From: JBKPRX01 sp046734795
Lineage (GTDB): Bacteria; Actinomycetota; Thermoleophilia; Gaiellales; Gaiellaceae
Length of the DNA stretch: 5,537 bases
NCBI GenBank assembly: GCA_046734795.1
Contig: JBKPRX010000025.1
Coordinates: 1 to 5,537 of the forward strand
Direction: 5' to 3'
In this document: one piece after another, positions 1-5,537 of the stretch
How positions within the stretch are numbered: position 1 is the stretch's first letter
Layout of the letters: every line of letters starts with the position of its first letter
Position numbers and translations under genes: made by a program
Notes under the pieces: generated by a model
Databases searched by the model: none
What the model saw: the letters and a program-made list of their open reading frames with translations, nothing else
Told to the model about the DNA's origin: nothing

Positions 1-49
1 CGCGTTGCGGGACAGTTAATTCGGACGCCACGGGTGCTAGCGTCGTCGC

Positions 50-1027
50 GTGCTGGTGATGTCGCGTGCCGAGGTGGAAGCGCGGCTCGATCTCGACGAG
101 CTGATCGATGCACTCGCCGCCGCGCACGCGGAGTTCTCCGCGGGCGTCGCTTCGATGCCGAAGCGCATCGCGGCGCATGTTCCCGAGCGCGACGCGATCC
201 TCGGCGTCATGCCGGCGTATCTGCCGTTGGCGAACGTGTTGACGACGAAGCTCGTGACGCTGTTCCCAGAGAACGCCGGGACGTCGCTCCCAACGCATCA
301 AGCGGTGATCGTCGCGTTCGACCCGACGACCGGCGAGCCGATTGCGTTGCTCGACGGGACAGGGATCACGGCAATGCGCACGGGTGCGGCATCGGCGCTC
401 TCGGTGCGACTCCTTGCGCGCGAGGACGCGGCGACGCTCGCGCTCATCGGCAGCGGCGTGCAAGCGCGCAGTCACGCGCGCGCGTTTGCGCGCGTCCGCC
501 GGTTGCGCGAGATCCGGGTCGCGGCGTGCAATCGCGAACACGCCGAAGCGCTCGCGGCAGAGCTTGCAAACGAGCTCGGTATCGACGCGAGAGCGGCAGC
601 GGACGCCGAGGAGGCTGTCCGCGGCGCCGACCTCGTCGCTGCGACGACGCACTCGCCCGAGCCGGTCGTGCAGCGTGAATGGCTGAGCCCCGGCACGCAC
701 GTCACGTCGGTCGGCGTCAATCCGCACGGACGCGAGATCGCCGCCGAGGTGGTGCGCGACTCGCTCGTCGTCGTCGAGTCGCGCGAGGCGGCGCTGGCGC
801 CGTTTCCCGCCGGCTCGAACGACCTCCTGTGGCCGATCCGCGACGGCCTGATCGGCGAAGACCACATCCACGCGGAGCTTGGCGAGCTCATCTCCGGCAT
901 CAAGACCGGCCGCACGAGCGACGAGCAGCTGACGCTCTACAAGTCCGTCGGCATCGCGATCCAGGACGCCGCGGCCGTCGCGGTCGTGCTCCGGAACACC
1001 GACGGACTTCAGTCCATCACGCTCTGA
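50..1027 (+). CDS. Ornithine cyclodeaminase/mu-crystallin family NAD(P)-dependent enzyme
   Basis: A complete 325-residue protein, the usual length for this cytosolic dimeric family, which includes ornithine cyclodeaminase, an archaeal alanine dehydrogenase and several ketimine or imino-acid reductases. Visible marks are the substrate-side lysine in TTKLV (K67), the TAMRTGAA segment (R110), the Rossmann loop LIGSGVQAR (132-140) and the C-terminal block ELGELISGIKTGR (about 276-288) followed by SVGIAIQD. Where true ornithine cyclodeaminases have an aspartate in VGxDxPGK, this protein reads SVGVNPHGREI with Asn224, so proline formation from ornithine is doubtful; an amino-acid dehydrogenase or imine reductase is at least as likely. 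The GTG start at 50 is chosen because an in-frame TAG lies at 38-40 and MLVMSRAEVE is a family-like beginning; GTG at 56 and ATG at 59 are alternatives. No clear ribosome binding site is seen. The family call is firm, the substrate unknown. Confidence 0.93.
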   Translation: MLVMSRAEVEARLDLDELIDALAAAHAEFSAGVASMPKRIAAHVPERDAILGVMPAYLPLANVLTTKLVTLFPENAGTSLPTHQAVIVAFDPTTGEPIALLDGTGITAMRTGAASALSVRLLAREDAATLALIGSGVQARSHARAFARVRRLREIRVAACNREHAEALAAELANELGIDARAAADAEEAVRGADLVAATTHSPEPVVQREWLSPGTHVTSVGVNPHGREIAAEVVRDSLVVVESREAALAPFPAGSNDLLWPIRDGLIGEDHIHAELGELISGIKTGRTSDEQLTLYKSVGIAIQDAAAVAVVLRNTDGLQSITL

Positions 1028-1035
1028 CCAAGCGG

Positions 1036-1488
1036 TTAGTTGTCGGCGAGGTAGGCGATCCAGAAGACCGTCTCGACGAGCACCGCAATTGCGCTTGCGC
1101 GGAAAGTCCAGCGCATCGCAGCGATCCGGCTCCGGTTCGAGTTGAGTCGCTGTACGAGGGAGAGCGAGAGCTCTCGGTAAGGATCCTTTGTCGCCGAGGC
1201 GTTCTCGATGAGCGAGACGACTTCGCCGACGTCGGAGGCAAAGCGGAGATCGGTCGGGAACAACACGCCGAGGCTCGCCACGCCTGCCAGAAGGAAGGCG
1301 ATGACGGCAAGCCACCCGAGAGAACTCGCCGGCACGTTGCGAGCAACCGCTTGGCCGCCGAAGAACGAGGTGACGACGAGGCTCGTTGCGAGGATCGTGC
1401 CTGCGCGCGTTCGCAGGCTGCTGTGTTCGTCCGCTTGCGCTCTAAGCGCGCGGACTGCCTCGTCGTACGCCAAGCGGAAGTCGGACAT
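1036..1488 (-). CDS. Three-helix membrane protein of unknown function
   Basis: I do not recognise a named family. From ATG at 1488 it gives 150 residues: a soluble, charged N-terminal helix (MSDFRLAYDEAVRALRAQ), a likely membrane segment at about 29-49 (AGTILATSLVVTSFFGG), a second at 57-78, a soluble central helical part (79-126) holding DPYRELSLSLVQRLNSNR, and a last membrane segment at about 129-148 ending just before the stop. The arrangement of two close helices, a cytosolic region and a final helix resembles small actinobacterial membrane proteins, and loosely SLATT-type effector domains, but no diagnostic motif supports the latter. The frame stays open upstream to ATG 1629, which would give 197 residues overlapping the protease gene; the shorter start is preferred because the extra stretch is Arg/Ala-rich and looks like antisense-free shadow coding. 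It lies 74 bases downstream of the protease stop on the same strand, so co-transcription is likely. The stop is TAA at 1038-1036. Confidence 0.72.
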   Translation of the reverse strand: MSDFRLAYDEAVRALRAQADEHSSLRTRAGTILATSLVVTSFFGGQAVARNVPASSLGWLAVIAFLLAGVASLGVLFPTDLRFASDVGEVVSLIENASATKDPYRELSLSLVQRLNSNRSRIAAMRWTFRASAIAVLVETVFWIAYLADN

Positions 1489-1562
1489 CAGCTCGAGGCG
1501 AGCGTATAGCCGTCCCAGGATGTCGCAGGCTCGGCCGCGGAGCCTGTCGCCGGGGGCGCGGG

Positions 1563-2579
1563 CTACTGCGGCGGTCCGGCTGCGAGCGTTGCCGTCTGCA
1601 TCTGCTGCTGGCCGAGCTCGTCGGCCCACGTCAAGACGACGCTGTCGCCGGGCGACTTGCCCTGCAGGATCGAGACGAGCTGGCTCGCGGAGGAAACCGT
1701 CTTGTCGTCGAGCGCGAGGATCTGATCGCCGACGGCGAGTCCTGCCTGCTCTGCGGGTGAACCCGCGACGACGGCCACGACGACGAGTGCGCCGGCGCGC
1801 TGCGCGAGGCTCACGCCGAGGAAGGCGGTGTCGCCGACATGGACGGTGGCCGAAGGACGGCCCGCTTCGATCTGTTTCACGATCGAGAGCGCACGAGCGA
1901 TCGGAATGGCGAAGCTCGCCGTCGTCCGCGTGTCGAACACGTTGCCCGAGACAGCCGCGGCAGTGTCCATTCCGATCACGTGATTCGAGCTGTCGAGGAG
2001 CGGCCCGCCCGAGTCGCCCGGCTCGAGCGGCGCGGTCGTCTGCACGAGCGAGGCGAGGCGCGCGCTTCCGCCGCTTTCGTCCGAAACCGTGAGCGTTCGG
2101 TTGAGTGCGACGATCTTGCCGCGCACCATCGCGAGTCGCCCGGCGCCGTTCGCGTTTCCGACTGCGCGCACGAGCTGGCCGATCTTGAGCTTCGTCGACT
2201 GCGCGAGCGAGACGGTCGTGAGCCCGGACGCGTTGTCGAGCTTCAGCAAGGCCGCGTCGCCCGTGATGCTGTAGCCGGCAACGGTCGCGTTGTAGGTGCG
2301 TCGGGTCTGCGGCACGAGCACGCGGATCTTCGTCGCGCCGCGGATGACGTGATTGTTCGTCAGCACCTCACCGGAGCGCGTGAGCACCATCCCGGTCCCC
2401 GCCGCGGCCCCCTGCTGGTACCCGAGCGCGGTCTCGATCACGACGACGCCGGCAGTGGGCGACGTCGCGTTGGCGGAGCCGCTGCGCGCAAGCGCGAGGC
2501 TTGCCGAGAGCGCAGCGACGAGAAGTGCGAGCGCGATGATCAGAATCGCGCGAATCCGGAAGGGCGGCGTGAGCTTCAT
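1563..2579 (-). CDS. HtrA-like trypsin-fold serine protease with one PDZ domain
   Basis: A 338-residue S1C-type serine endopeptidase, expected outside the cytoplasmic membrane in envelope protein quality control or signalling. It starts with a basic MKLTPPFRIR and a hydrophobic segment at about 11-31, which is either a signal peptide (possible cut after SLALA) or an uncleaved anchor. The protease domain spans about 43-240 and its catalytic triad is complete: His77 in TNNHVI, Asp108 in TGDAALLKL and Ser190 in EPGDSGGPLL. One PDZ domain follows (about 252-335), with the FLGVSL carboxylate-loop region, SPAEQAGL (274-281) and VGDQILAL. Bacterial DegP has two PDZ domains; one PDZ matches DegS-like and actinobacterial HtrA-like proteins. 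ATG 2579 is preferred because the signal-like segment follows directly; GGACGG just upstream is at best a weak ribosome binding site. It leads a probable two-gene unit with the membrane protein downstream and is divergent from the flavoprotein fusion. Physiological substrates cannot be told from sequence. Confidence 0.94.
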   Translation of the reverse strand: MKLTPPFRIRAILIIALALLVAALSASLALARSGSANATSPTAGVVVIETALGYQQGAAAGTGMVLTRSGEVLTNNHVIRGATKIRVLVPQTRRTYNATVAGYSITGDAALLKLDNASGLTTVSLAQSTKLKIGQLVRAVGNANGAGRLAMVRGKIVALNRTLTVSDESGGSARLASLVQTTAPLEPGDSGGPLLDSSNHVIGMDTAAAVSGNVFDTRTTASFAIPIARALSIVKQIEAGRPSATVHVGDTAFLGVSLAQRAGALVVVAVVAGSPAEQAGLAVGDQILALDDKTVSSASQLVSILQGKSPGDSVVLTWADELGQQQMQTATLAAGPPQ

Positions 2580-2783
2580 GCCGTCCGTGATAGCAGCGGC
2601 GGAACATCCACCGTCGGCCGCGCGCGCGATTCACAGCGAACTCTCAGCGGACGTACACAGGGCGCAGGTCGGCGCGGAGAGCGCGATTCGAACGCGTTCG
2701 GCCGACAGGACGGACCGAGGCTGTTCGCCCCCTCGCAGACGCGGTAGCGTCCAGCCAATGACCGGCGACGGACGCGCACGCTC
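2580..2783. promoter_or_regulatory. Divergent intergenic control region
   Basis: These 204 bases separate the start codons of two divergent genes, so promoters for both should lie here. I see no strong sigma-70-like pair. A TAnnnT-type element TAGCGT at 2745-2750 could be a -10 box for the plus-strand gene, giving a transcript start near 2757, but no good -35 box accompanies it. GTCGGCCG (2613-2620) recurs inverted as CGGCCGAC (2699-2706), and a short hairpin, AGCGCG/CGCGTT around the loop ATTCGAA, lies at 2680-2698. In DNA this GC-rich such repeats can be chance. That the region is regulatory follows from gene orientation; the individual elements are guesses. Confidence 0.45.
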
Positions 2784-4466
2784 ATGGTGACCCCGGACGA
2801 GATCGCCGGCATCACGATCTTCGCCGACCTCAGCGTCGAAGACCGCGAACGGCTCGCGCGCGCGGCCGCCGACATTTGGTTGTCGCCGGGCGAGTTCGCG
2901 GCGCAGGAGGGCGCGGAGCGTGCGCTCTTCGCGGTGCTCGAGGGGCAGATCGAAGCTGTCAAGGACGTCGACGGCGTCGAGCGCAAGGTCGGCACGCGCG
3001 CACCGGGCGACATCTTCGGCGAGGTGCCGATCGTCCTCGGCACGCTCTTTCCCGTCGGCTTCCGCGCCGTCGAGCGCACGCGCGTCGCACGGCTCGGGCC
3101 CCAGGACTATCACGCGCTCGCCGCCCTGGCGCCCGACGTCGCCAAGGAAGTCGGCCGCCTCGCCGGTCACCGGATCGGCGGCCCACGCGGATTGCAAGGA
3201 CTCGCAGCCGAGCCGCCGCCGCCACGCGCCCTGATCGTCGGCGAGCGGCTCGATCCCGCGTGCGCGCAGCTGCGGCAATTCCTCGATCGCAACCAGATCA
3301 GCTTCTCGTGGCTCCAGTCGGACGACCCCGACGCCGCGACGCTCTGGGGCGGGCCGCTGCCGGACGAGCACGACGGCCCGGTGATCCGCGTGGTCGGCGG
3401 CAAGACGGTCGTGCGGCCGCAGTTGCGCCGCGTCGCGCAGCTGCTCGGCCTCGAGACCGAGCCGCAAGCTGTGGACTACGACGTCGTCGTCGTCGGCGCG
3501 GGCCCGTCCGGACTCGCAGCCGCCGTATACGGCGCCTCCGAAGGACTGCACACGCTCGTCGTCGAGCGCGAGGCGCCCGGCGGACAAGCGGGCACGTCGT
3601 CACGGATCGAGAACTACCTCGGCTTTCCCGCGGGCGTCTCCGGCGACGAGCTCGCGAGTCGCGCGCTTCATCAGGCGCGGCGGCTCGGCGCCGAGATCCT
3701 CGTCACGCGAAAGATCACACGCATCGACGCTCAACGCCGCGAGCTGCATCTCGACGGCGGCGACGTCGTCGGCGCGCACACGATCATCGTCGCGTGCGGC
3801 GTCTCGTGGCGACGGCTGGATACGCCGGGCTTCGACCGCCTCGCCGGCAAGGGCATCTCGTACGGTGCATCGCGGAGCGAGGCGAGCATGGCGCACGGCC
3901 TCGACGTGCACATCGTCGGCGCCGGCAACTCGGCGGGGCAGGCGGCACTGTTCTTCGCCGCGCATGCGCGCAGCGTCACGATCCTCTGCCGCGGCGACAG
4001 CCTCACGAAGAGCATGTCTCGCTATCTGCTCGACCAGCTCGCGACGCTCGACAACATCCACGTGAGCGTGAACAGCGAGATCGTCGCCGCGAACGGCGCC
4101 GACGCGCTTGAGACGATCGAGGTTCGGAACACGAAGACCGGCGACACGACGGAGATCGCTTCCGGCGGCGTTTTCATCTTCATCGGCGCGGATGCGGAGA
4201 CGGACTGGCTACCACCCGAGATCGCGCTCGACGCGCGCGGCTACGTCCTCACCGGCCCGGACGTGCGCGCGTCCGGCGCGTGGACGCTCACGCGCGACCC
4301 ATACCTGCTCGAAACGAGCGTCCCGGGAATCTTCGCGTGCGGCGACGTCCGCGCGAGCCCGGTGAAACGAGTAGCAGCCGCAGTCGGCGAAGGCAGCATG
4401 GCGATCGCGTTCATCCACCAGTACCTGCGCGTGCCTGCCGCCGTCGAGGCGACAGCTGAGCGATAG
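2784..4466 (+). CDS. CNB-domain / glutaredoxin-like / thioredoxin-reductase-like FAD flavoprotein fusion
   Basis: A 560-residue cytosolic protein with three parts. Residues about 8-130 form a cyclic-nucleotide-binding (Crp-type) beta-roll, with PGDIFGE at 74-80. Residues about 147-225 look like a degenerate thioredoxin/glutaredoxin fold (RALIVGERLDPACAQLRQFL, then PVIRVVGGKTVVRPQ), with one cysteine (C160). Residues about 231-550 are a thioredoxin-reductase-like flavoprotein: FAD site VVVVGAGPSG (234-243), APGGQAG, pyridine-nucleotide site HIVGAGNSAGQ (376-386), and the second FAD motif GIFACGDV (515-522). The CxxC that reduces thioredoxin is absent; the equivalent stretch reads ISYGASRSEAS (358-368). 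The CNB domain also has FPVGF where cAMP receptors carry PRxA with a phosphate-binding arginine. It probably oxidises NAD(P)H, with unknown acceptor and ligand. ATG 2784 is the first start after an in-frame TAG at 2745; GTG 2787 is an alternative, and no clear ribosome binding site is visible. Often annotated simply as FAD-dependent oxidoreductase; thioredoxin reductase would be a misleading label. Confidence 0.93.
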   Translation: MVTPDEIAGITIFADLSVEDRERLARAAADIWLSPGEFAAQEGAERALFAVLEGQIEAVKDVDGVERKVGTRAPGDIFGEVPIVLGTLFPVGFRAVERTRVARLGPQDYHALAALAPDVAKEVGRLAGHRIGGPRGLQGLAAEPPPPRALIVGERLDPACAQLRQFLDRNQISFSWLQSDDPDAATLWGGPLPDEHDGPVIRVVGGKTVVRPQLRRVAQLLGLETEPQAVDYDVVVVGAGPSGLAAAVYGASEGLHTLVVEREAPGGQAGTSSRIENYLGFPAGVSGDELASRALHQARRLGAEILVTRKITRIDAQRRELHLDGGDVVGAHTIIVACGVSWRRLDTPGFDRLAGKGISYGASRSEASMAHGLDVHIVGAGNSAGQAALFFAAHARSVTILCRGDSLTKSMSRYLLDQLATLDNIHVSVNSEIVAANGADALETIEVRNTKTGDTTEIASGGVFIFIGADAETDWLPPEIALDARGYVLTGPDVRASGAWTLTRDPYLLETSVPGIFACGDVRASPVKRVAAAVGEGSMAIAFIHQYLRVPAAVEATAER

Positions 4467-4487
4467 GCCAGGTCTGCGCGCCGCCGG

Positions 4488-4598
4488 CTAGCGCCGCCGC
4501 CGGCCGCCGCGCGGAAGCACGTACCAAACCACGAGAGCGACGATGATGATTGCGGCTGCGACCGCGACGACGGCGGTGGTGGAGGCGGCGATGACCAC
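4488..4598 (-). CDS. Candidate 36-residue single-helix membrane protein
   Basis: Between the converging flavoprotein and korB genes, a minus-strand frame opening at GTG 4598 encodes 36 residues: a Val/Ala/Ile-rich hydrophobic stretch containing AAAIIIVALVVWYVLP (residues 14-29) that ends in the strongly basic RGGRRRR before TAG. One helix with a Trp-Tyr interface and a positive stop-transfer tail is a typical small membrane protein layout, with the tail in the cytosol. Third codon positions are mostly G or C (31 of 36), as in the neighbouring genes, and less so in the same frame before the GTG. It shares its frame with korB, whose stop lies 75 bases upstream, with a terminator-like hairpin in between. 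Weak points: a GTG start, no good ribosome binding site, and a competing plus-strand frame (4543-4677). Function unknown. Confidence 0.42.
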   Translation of the reverse strand: MVIAASTTAVVAVAAAIIIVALVVWYVLPRGGRRRR

Positions 4599-4628
4599 GT
4601 TCGCTTTGCTATCCGTTCTGTTCGCCGC

Positions 4629-4663
4629 AAAAACCCGGGCGGCAGCCGAGCGAGCGCCGCCGG
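4629..4663 (-). terminator. Candidate intrinsic terminator of korB
   Basis: Read on the minus strand just after the korB stop, GGCGGC (4661-4656) and GCCGCC (4643-4638) form a perfect six-pair GC stem around a 12-base loop, extended by two more pairs beyond a one-base bulge. The sequence then runs CGGG into five T residues (4633-4629). This fits a Rho-independent terminator, though the T tract is short, starts a few bases from the stem, and a second pairing (AGCCG with CGGCT) competes. Confidence 0.45.
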
Positions 4664-4673
4664 CTCGGACGAG

Positions 4674-5537
4674 CTAGGCGATAGCCCAGGTCTCGCCCGA
4701 GTGCAACAGCGCCTCGAGGTCGCCCTCGCCGCGCTTCTCGGTTGCTCGCTCGATCTGCTCTGACATGAGCTCGTCGTAGACCGGGCGCTCGACGTTGCGG
4801 AAGACGCCGATCGGGGTGCCGCCGACTGTCTCCTGCGTCAGGCGCGACAGAGCGAACGCCAAGCCGGGCGACTCCGCGTGCTCGTCGTGCACGAGCAGCT
4901 CGCCTTCGGAGGAGTCGACGACCTCGAGCGACCCGTCTGCGTGTTGGCGAACGCCTCGCTCGAGGTCGTTGCCGAAGCGAATCGGCTGGCCGTGCTCGAG
5001 GTAGATGCGGTTGCTCTTGTCGTCGCGCACGAAGTCGAACGCGCCGTCGTTGAAGATGTTGCAGTTCTGGAAGATCTCGACGAACGCGCTGCCCTTGTGC
5101 AGCGCGGCCGCGCGCAGCACCTCCTGCAGATGATGCCGATCGGTGTCGATCGTGCGCGCGACGAACGACGCCTCCGCGCCGATCGCGAGCGACAGCGGAT
5201 TGAACGGCGCGTCGAGCGAGCCCATCGGCGTCGACTTCGTGACCTTGCCGAGCTCCGACGTCGGCGAGTACTGGCCCTTCGTCAATCCGTAGATGCGGTT
5301 GTTGAAGAGCAGGATCTTCACGTTCACGTTGCGGCGCAGCGCGTGGATCAGGTGATTGCCGCCGATCGAGAGCGCGTCTCCGTCACCCGTGACGACGAAC
5401 ACGGCGAGGTCAGGTCGCGTCGTCGCGAGCCCCGTCGCGATCGCCGGCGCGCGCCCGTGGATCGAGTGCATCCCGTACGTCTCCATGTAGTACGGGAAGC
5501 GCGCAGCGCAGCCGATGCCGGAGATGAAGACGATCCG
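4674..5537 (-). CDS. korB: 2-oxoacid:ferredoxin oxidoreductase beta subunit (KorB type), 5' end outside window
   Basis: This is the beta, thiamine-diphosphate-binding subunit of a two-subunit 2-oxoglutarate (or related 2-oxoacid):ferredoxin oxidoreductase, which decarboxylates the oxoacid to acyl-CoA and reduces ferredoxin. The window shows 287 codons plus stop; the frame is open to base 5537, so the ATG at 5486 is internal and about 40-60 N-terminal residues are missing, judging by family length. Counting from the window edge, the first visible residues hold ISGIGCAARF (Cys10, a cluster ligand in the family), then HSIHGRAPAIATG, the ThDP/Mg motif GDGDALSIGGNH (51-62) closed by NN at 79-80, NRIYGLTKGQYSPTSE, and EIFQNCNIFNDGAFD with Cys159, another expected [4Fe-4S] ligand. 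The CxxC pair of the cluster should be in the missing part. KTPIGV-like C-terminal text (GGTPIGVFRNVERPVYDEL) is typical of actinobacterial KorB. The alpha subunit gene would be expected upstream, beyond the right edge. Confidence 0.95.
   Translation of the reverse strand, partial: RIVFISGIGCAARFPYYMETYGMHSIHGRAPAIATGLATTRPDLAVFVVTGDGDALSIGGNHLIHALRRNVNVKILLFNNRIYGLTKGQYSPTSELGKVTKSTPMGSLDAPFNPLSLAIGAEASFVARTIDTDRHHLQEVLRAAALHKGSAFVEIFQNCNIFNDGAFDFVRDDKSNRIYLEHGQPIRFGNDLERGVRQHADGSLEVVDSSEGELLVHDEHAESPGLAFALSRLTQETVGGTPIGVFRNVERPVYDELMSEQIERATEKRGEGDLEALLHSGETWAIA

Noticed and set aside
1..49. A possible gene end or promoter before the first gene
   Set aside because: The 49 bases are too few to show a coding frame end, and no convincing promoter or ribosome binding site is visible.
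1208..2092. A 294-codon plus-strand open frame opposite the protease and membrane protein
   Set aside because: The product is Arg/Ser/Ala-rich low-complexity text spanning two real genes on the other strand; it is a shadow frame.
2680..2698. A TpsiC-arm-like sequence (GATTCGAAC with a short stem) suggesting a tRNA
   Set aside because: No matching acceptor stem, anticodon arm or D arm could be found at the right distance on either strand; it is only a short hairpin.
2631..3587. A 318-codon minus-strand open frame opposite the flavoprotein gene
   Set aside because: It is antisense to a gene with clear FAD and NAD(P) motifs, its product is rich in Arg, Asp and Ala without recognisable domains, and such frames are expected opposite GC-biased codons.
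2876..4111. A 411-codon plus-strand frame inside the flavoprotein gene
   Set aside because: It is a shifted reading of the real gene with very high arginine content and no domain signal.
4543..4677. A plus-strand 44-codon frame starting ATG ATG, also partly hydrophobic
   Set aside because: It overlaps the candidate minus-strand micro-gene and the terminator, ends in the korB stop region, and its product lacks a convincing membrane helix with a charged end. It is the less likely of the two frames, but not excluded.
5484..5486. ATG at 5486 as the start of korB
   Set aside because: The frame continues upstream to the window edge with conserved KorB residues (ISGIGCAARFPYY), so this methionine is internal.

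Overview
The window is strongly GC-rich with a marked G/C preference at third codon positions. Its protein families look like a high-GC actinobacterium, possibly a soil or environmental lineage such as Thermoleophilia: a KorB-type 2-oxoacid:ferredoxin oxidoreductase beta subunit, a one-PDZ trypsin-like protease, and a CNB-TrxR-like flavoprotein fusion. The lineage is inferred from protein style, not shown. No rRNA, tRNA, CRISPR array, insertion sequence or phage gene is visible, and the long extra reading frames on opposite strands are the usual by-product of high GC.

Layout. (1) 50-1027, plus: a complete ornithine cyclodeaminase/mu-crystallin family NAD(P)-dependent enzyme. (2) 1036-1488, minus: an unrecognised three-helix membrane protein, tail to tail with gene 1 only 8 bases away. 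(3) 1563-2579, minus: an exported or membrane-anchored HtrA-like serine protease with one PDZ domain, probably co-transcribed with gene 2. (4) 2580-2783: a 204-base divergent control region. (5) 2784-4466, plus: a 560-residue fusion of a cyclic-nucleotide-binding-like domain, a degenerate glutaredoxin-like domain and a thioredoxin-reductase-like flavoprotein that lacks the redox-active CxxC. (6) 4488-4598, minus: a candidate 36-residue single-helix membrane protein. (7) 4629-4663, minus: a candidate intrinsic terminator. (8) 4674-5537, minus: korB, running off the right edge.

How they may work together. KorB with its (unseen) alpha subunit would produce reduced ferredoxin from 2-oxoglutarate or a related 2-oxoacid. 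The fusion flavoprotein faces it tail to tail and may belong to redox sensing or electron transfer, but nothing here proves a link. The protease and membrane protein form a likely envelope pair. The most interesting item is the fusion flavoprotein, where three domains have each lost the residues that define their textbook activity while both dinucleotide-binding folds are kept. I do not see a clear new multi-gene system.
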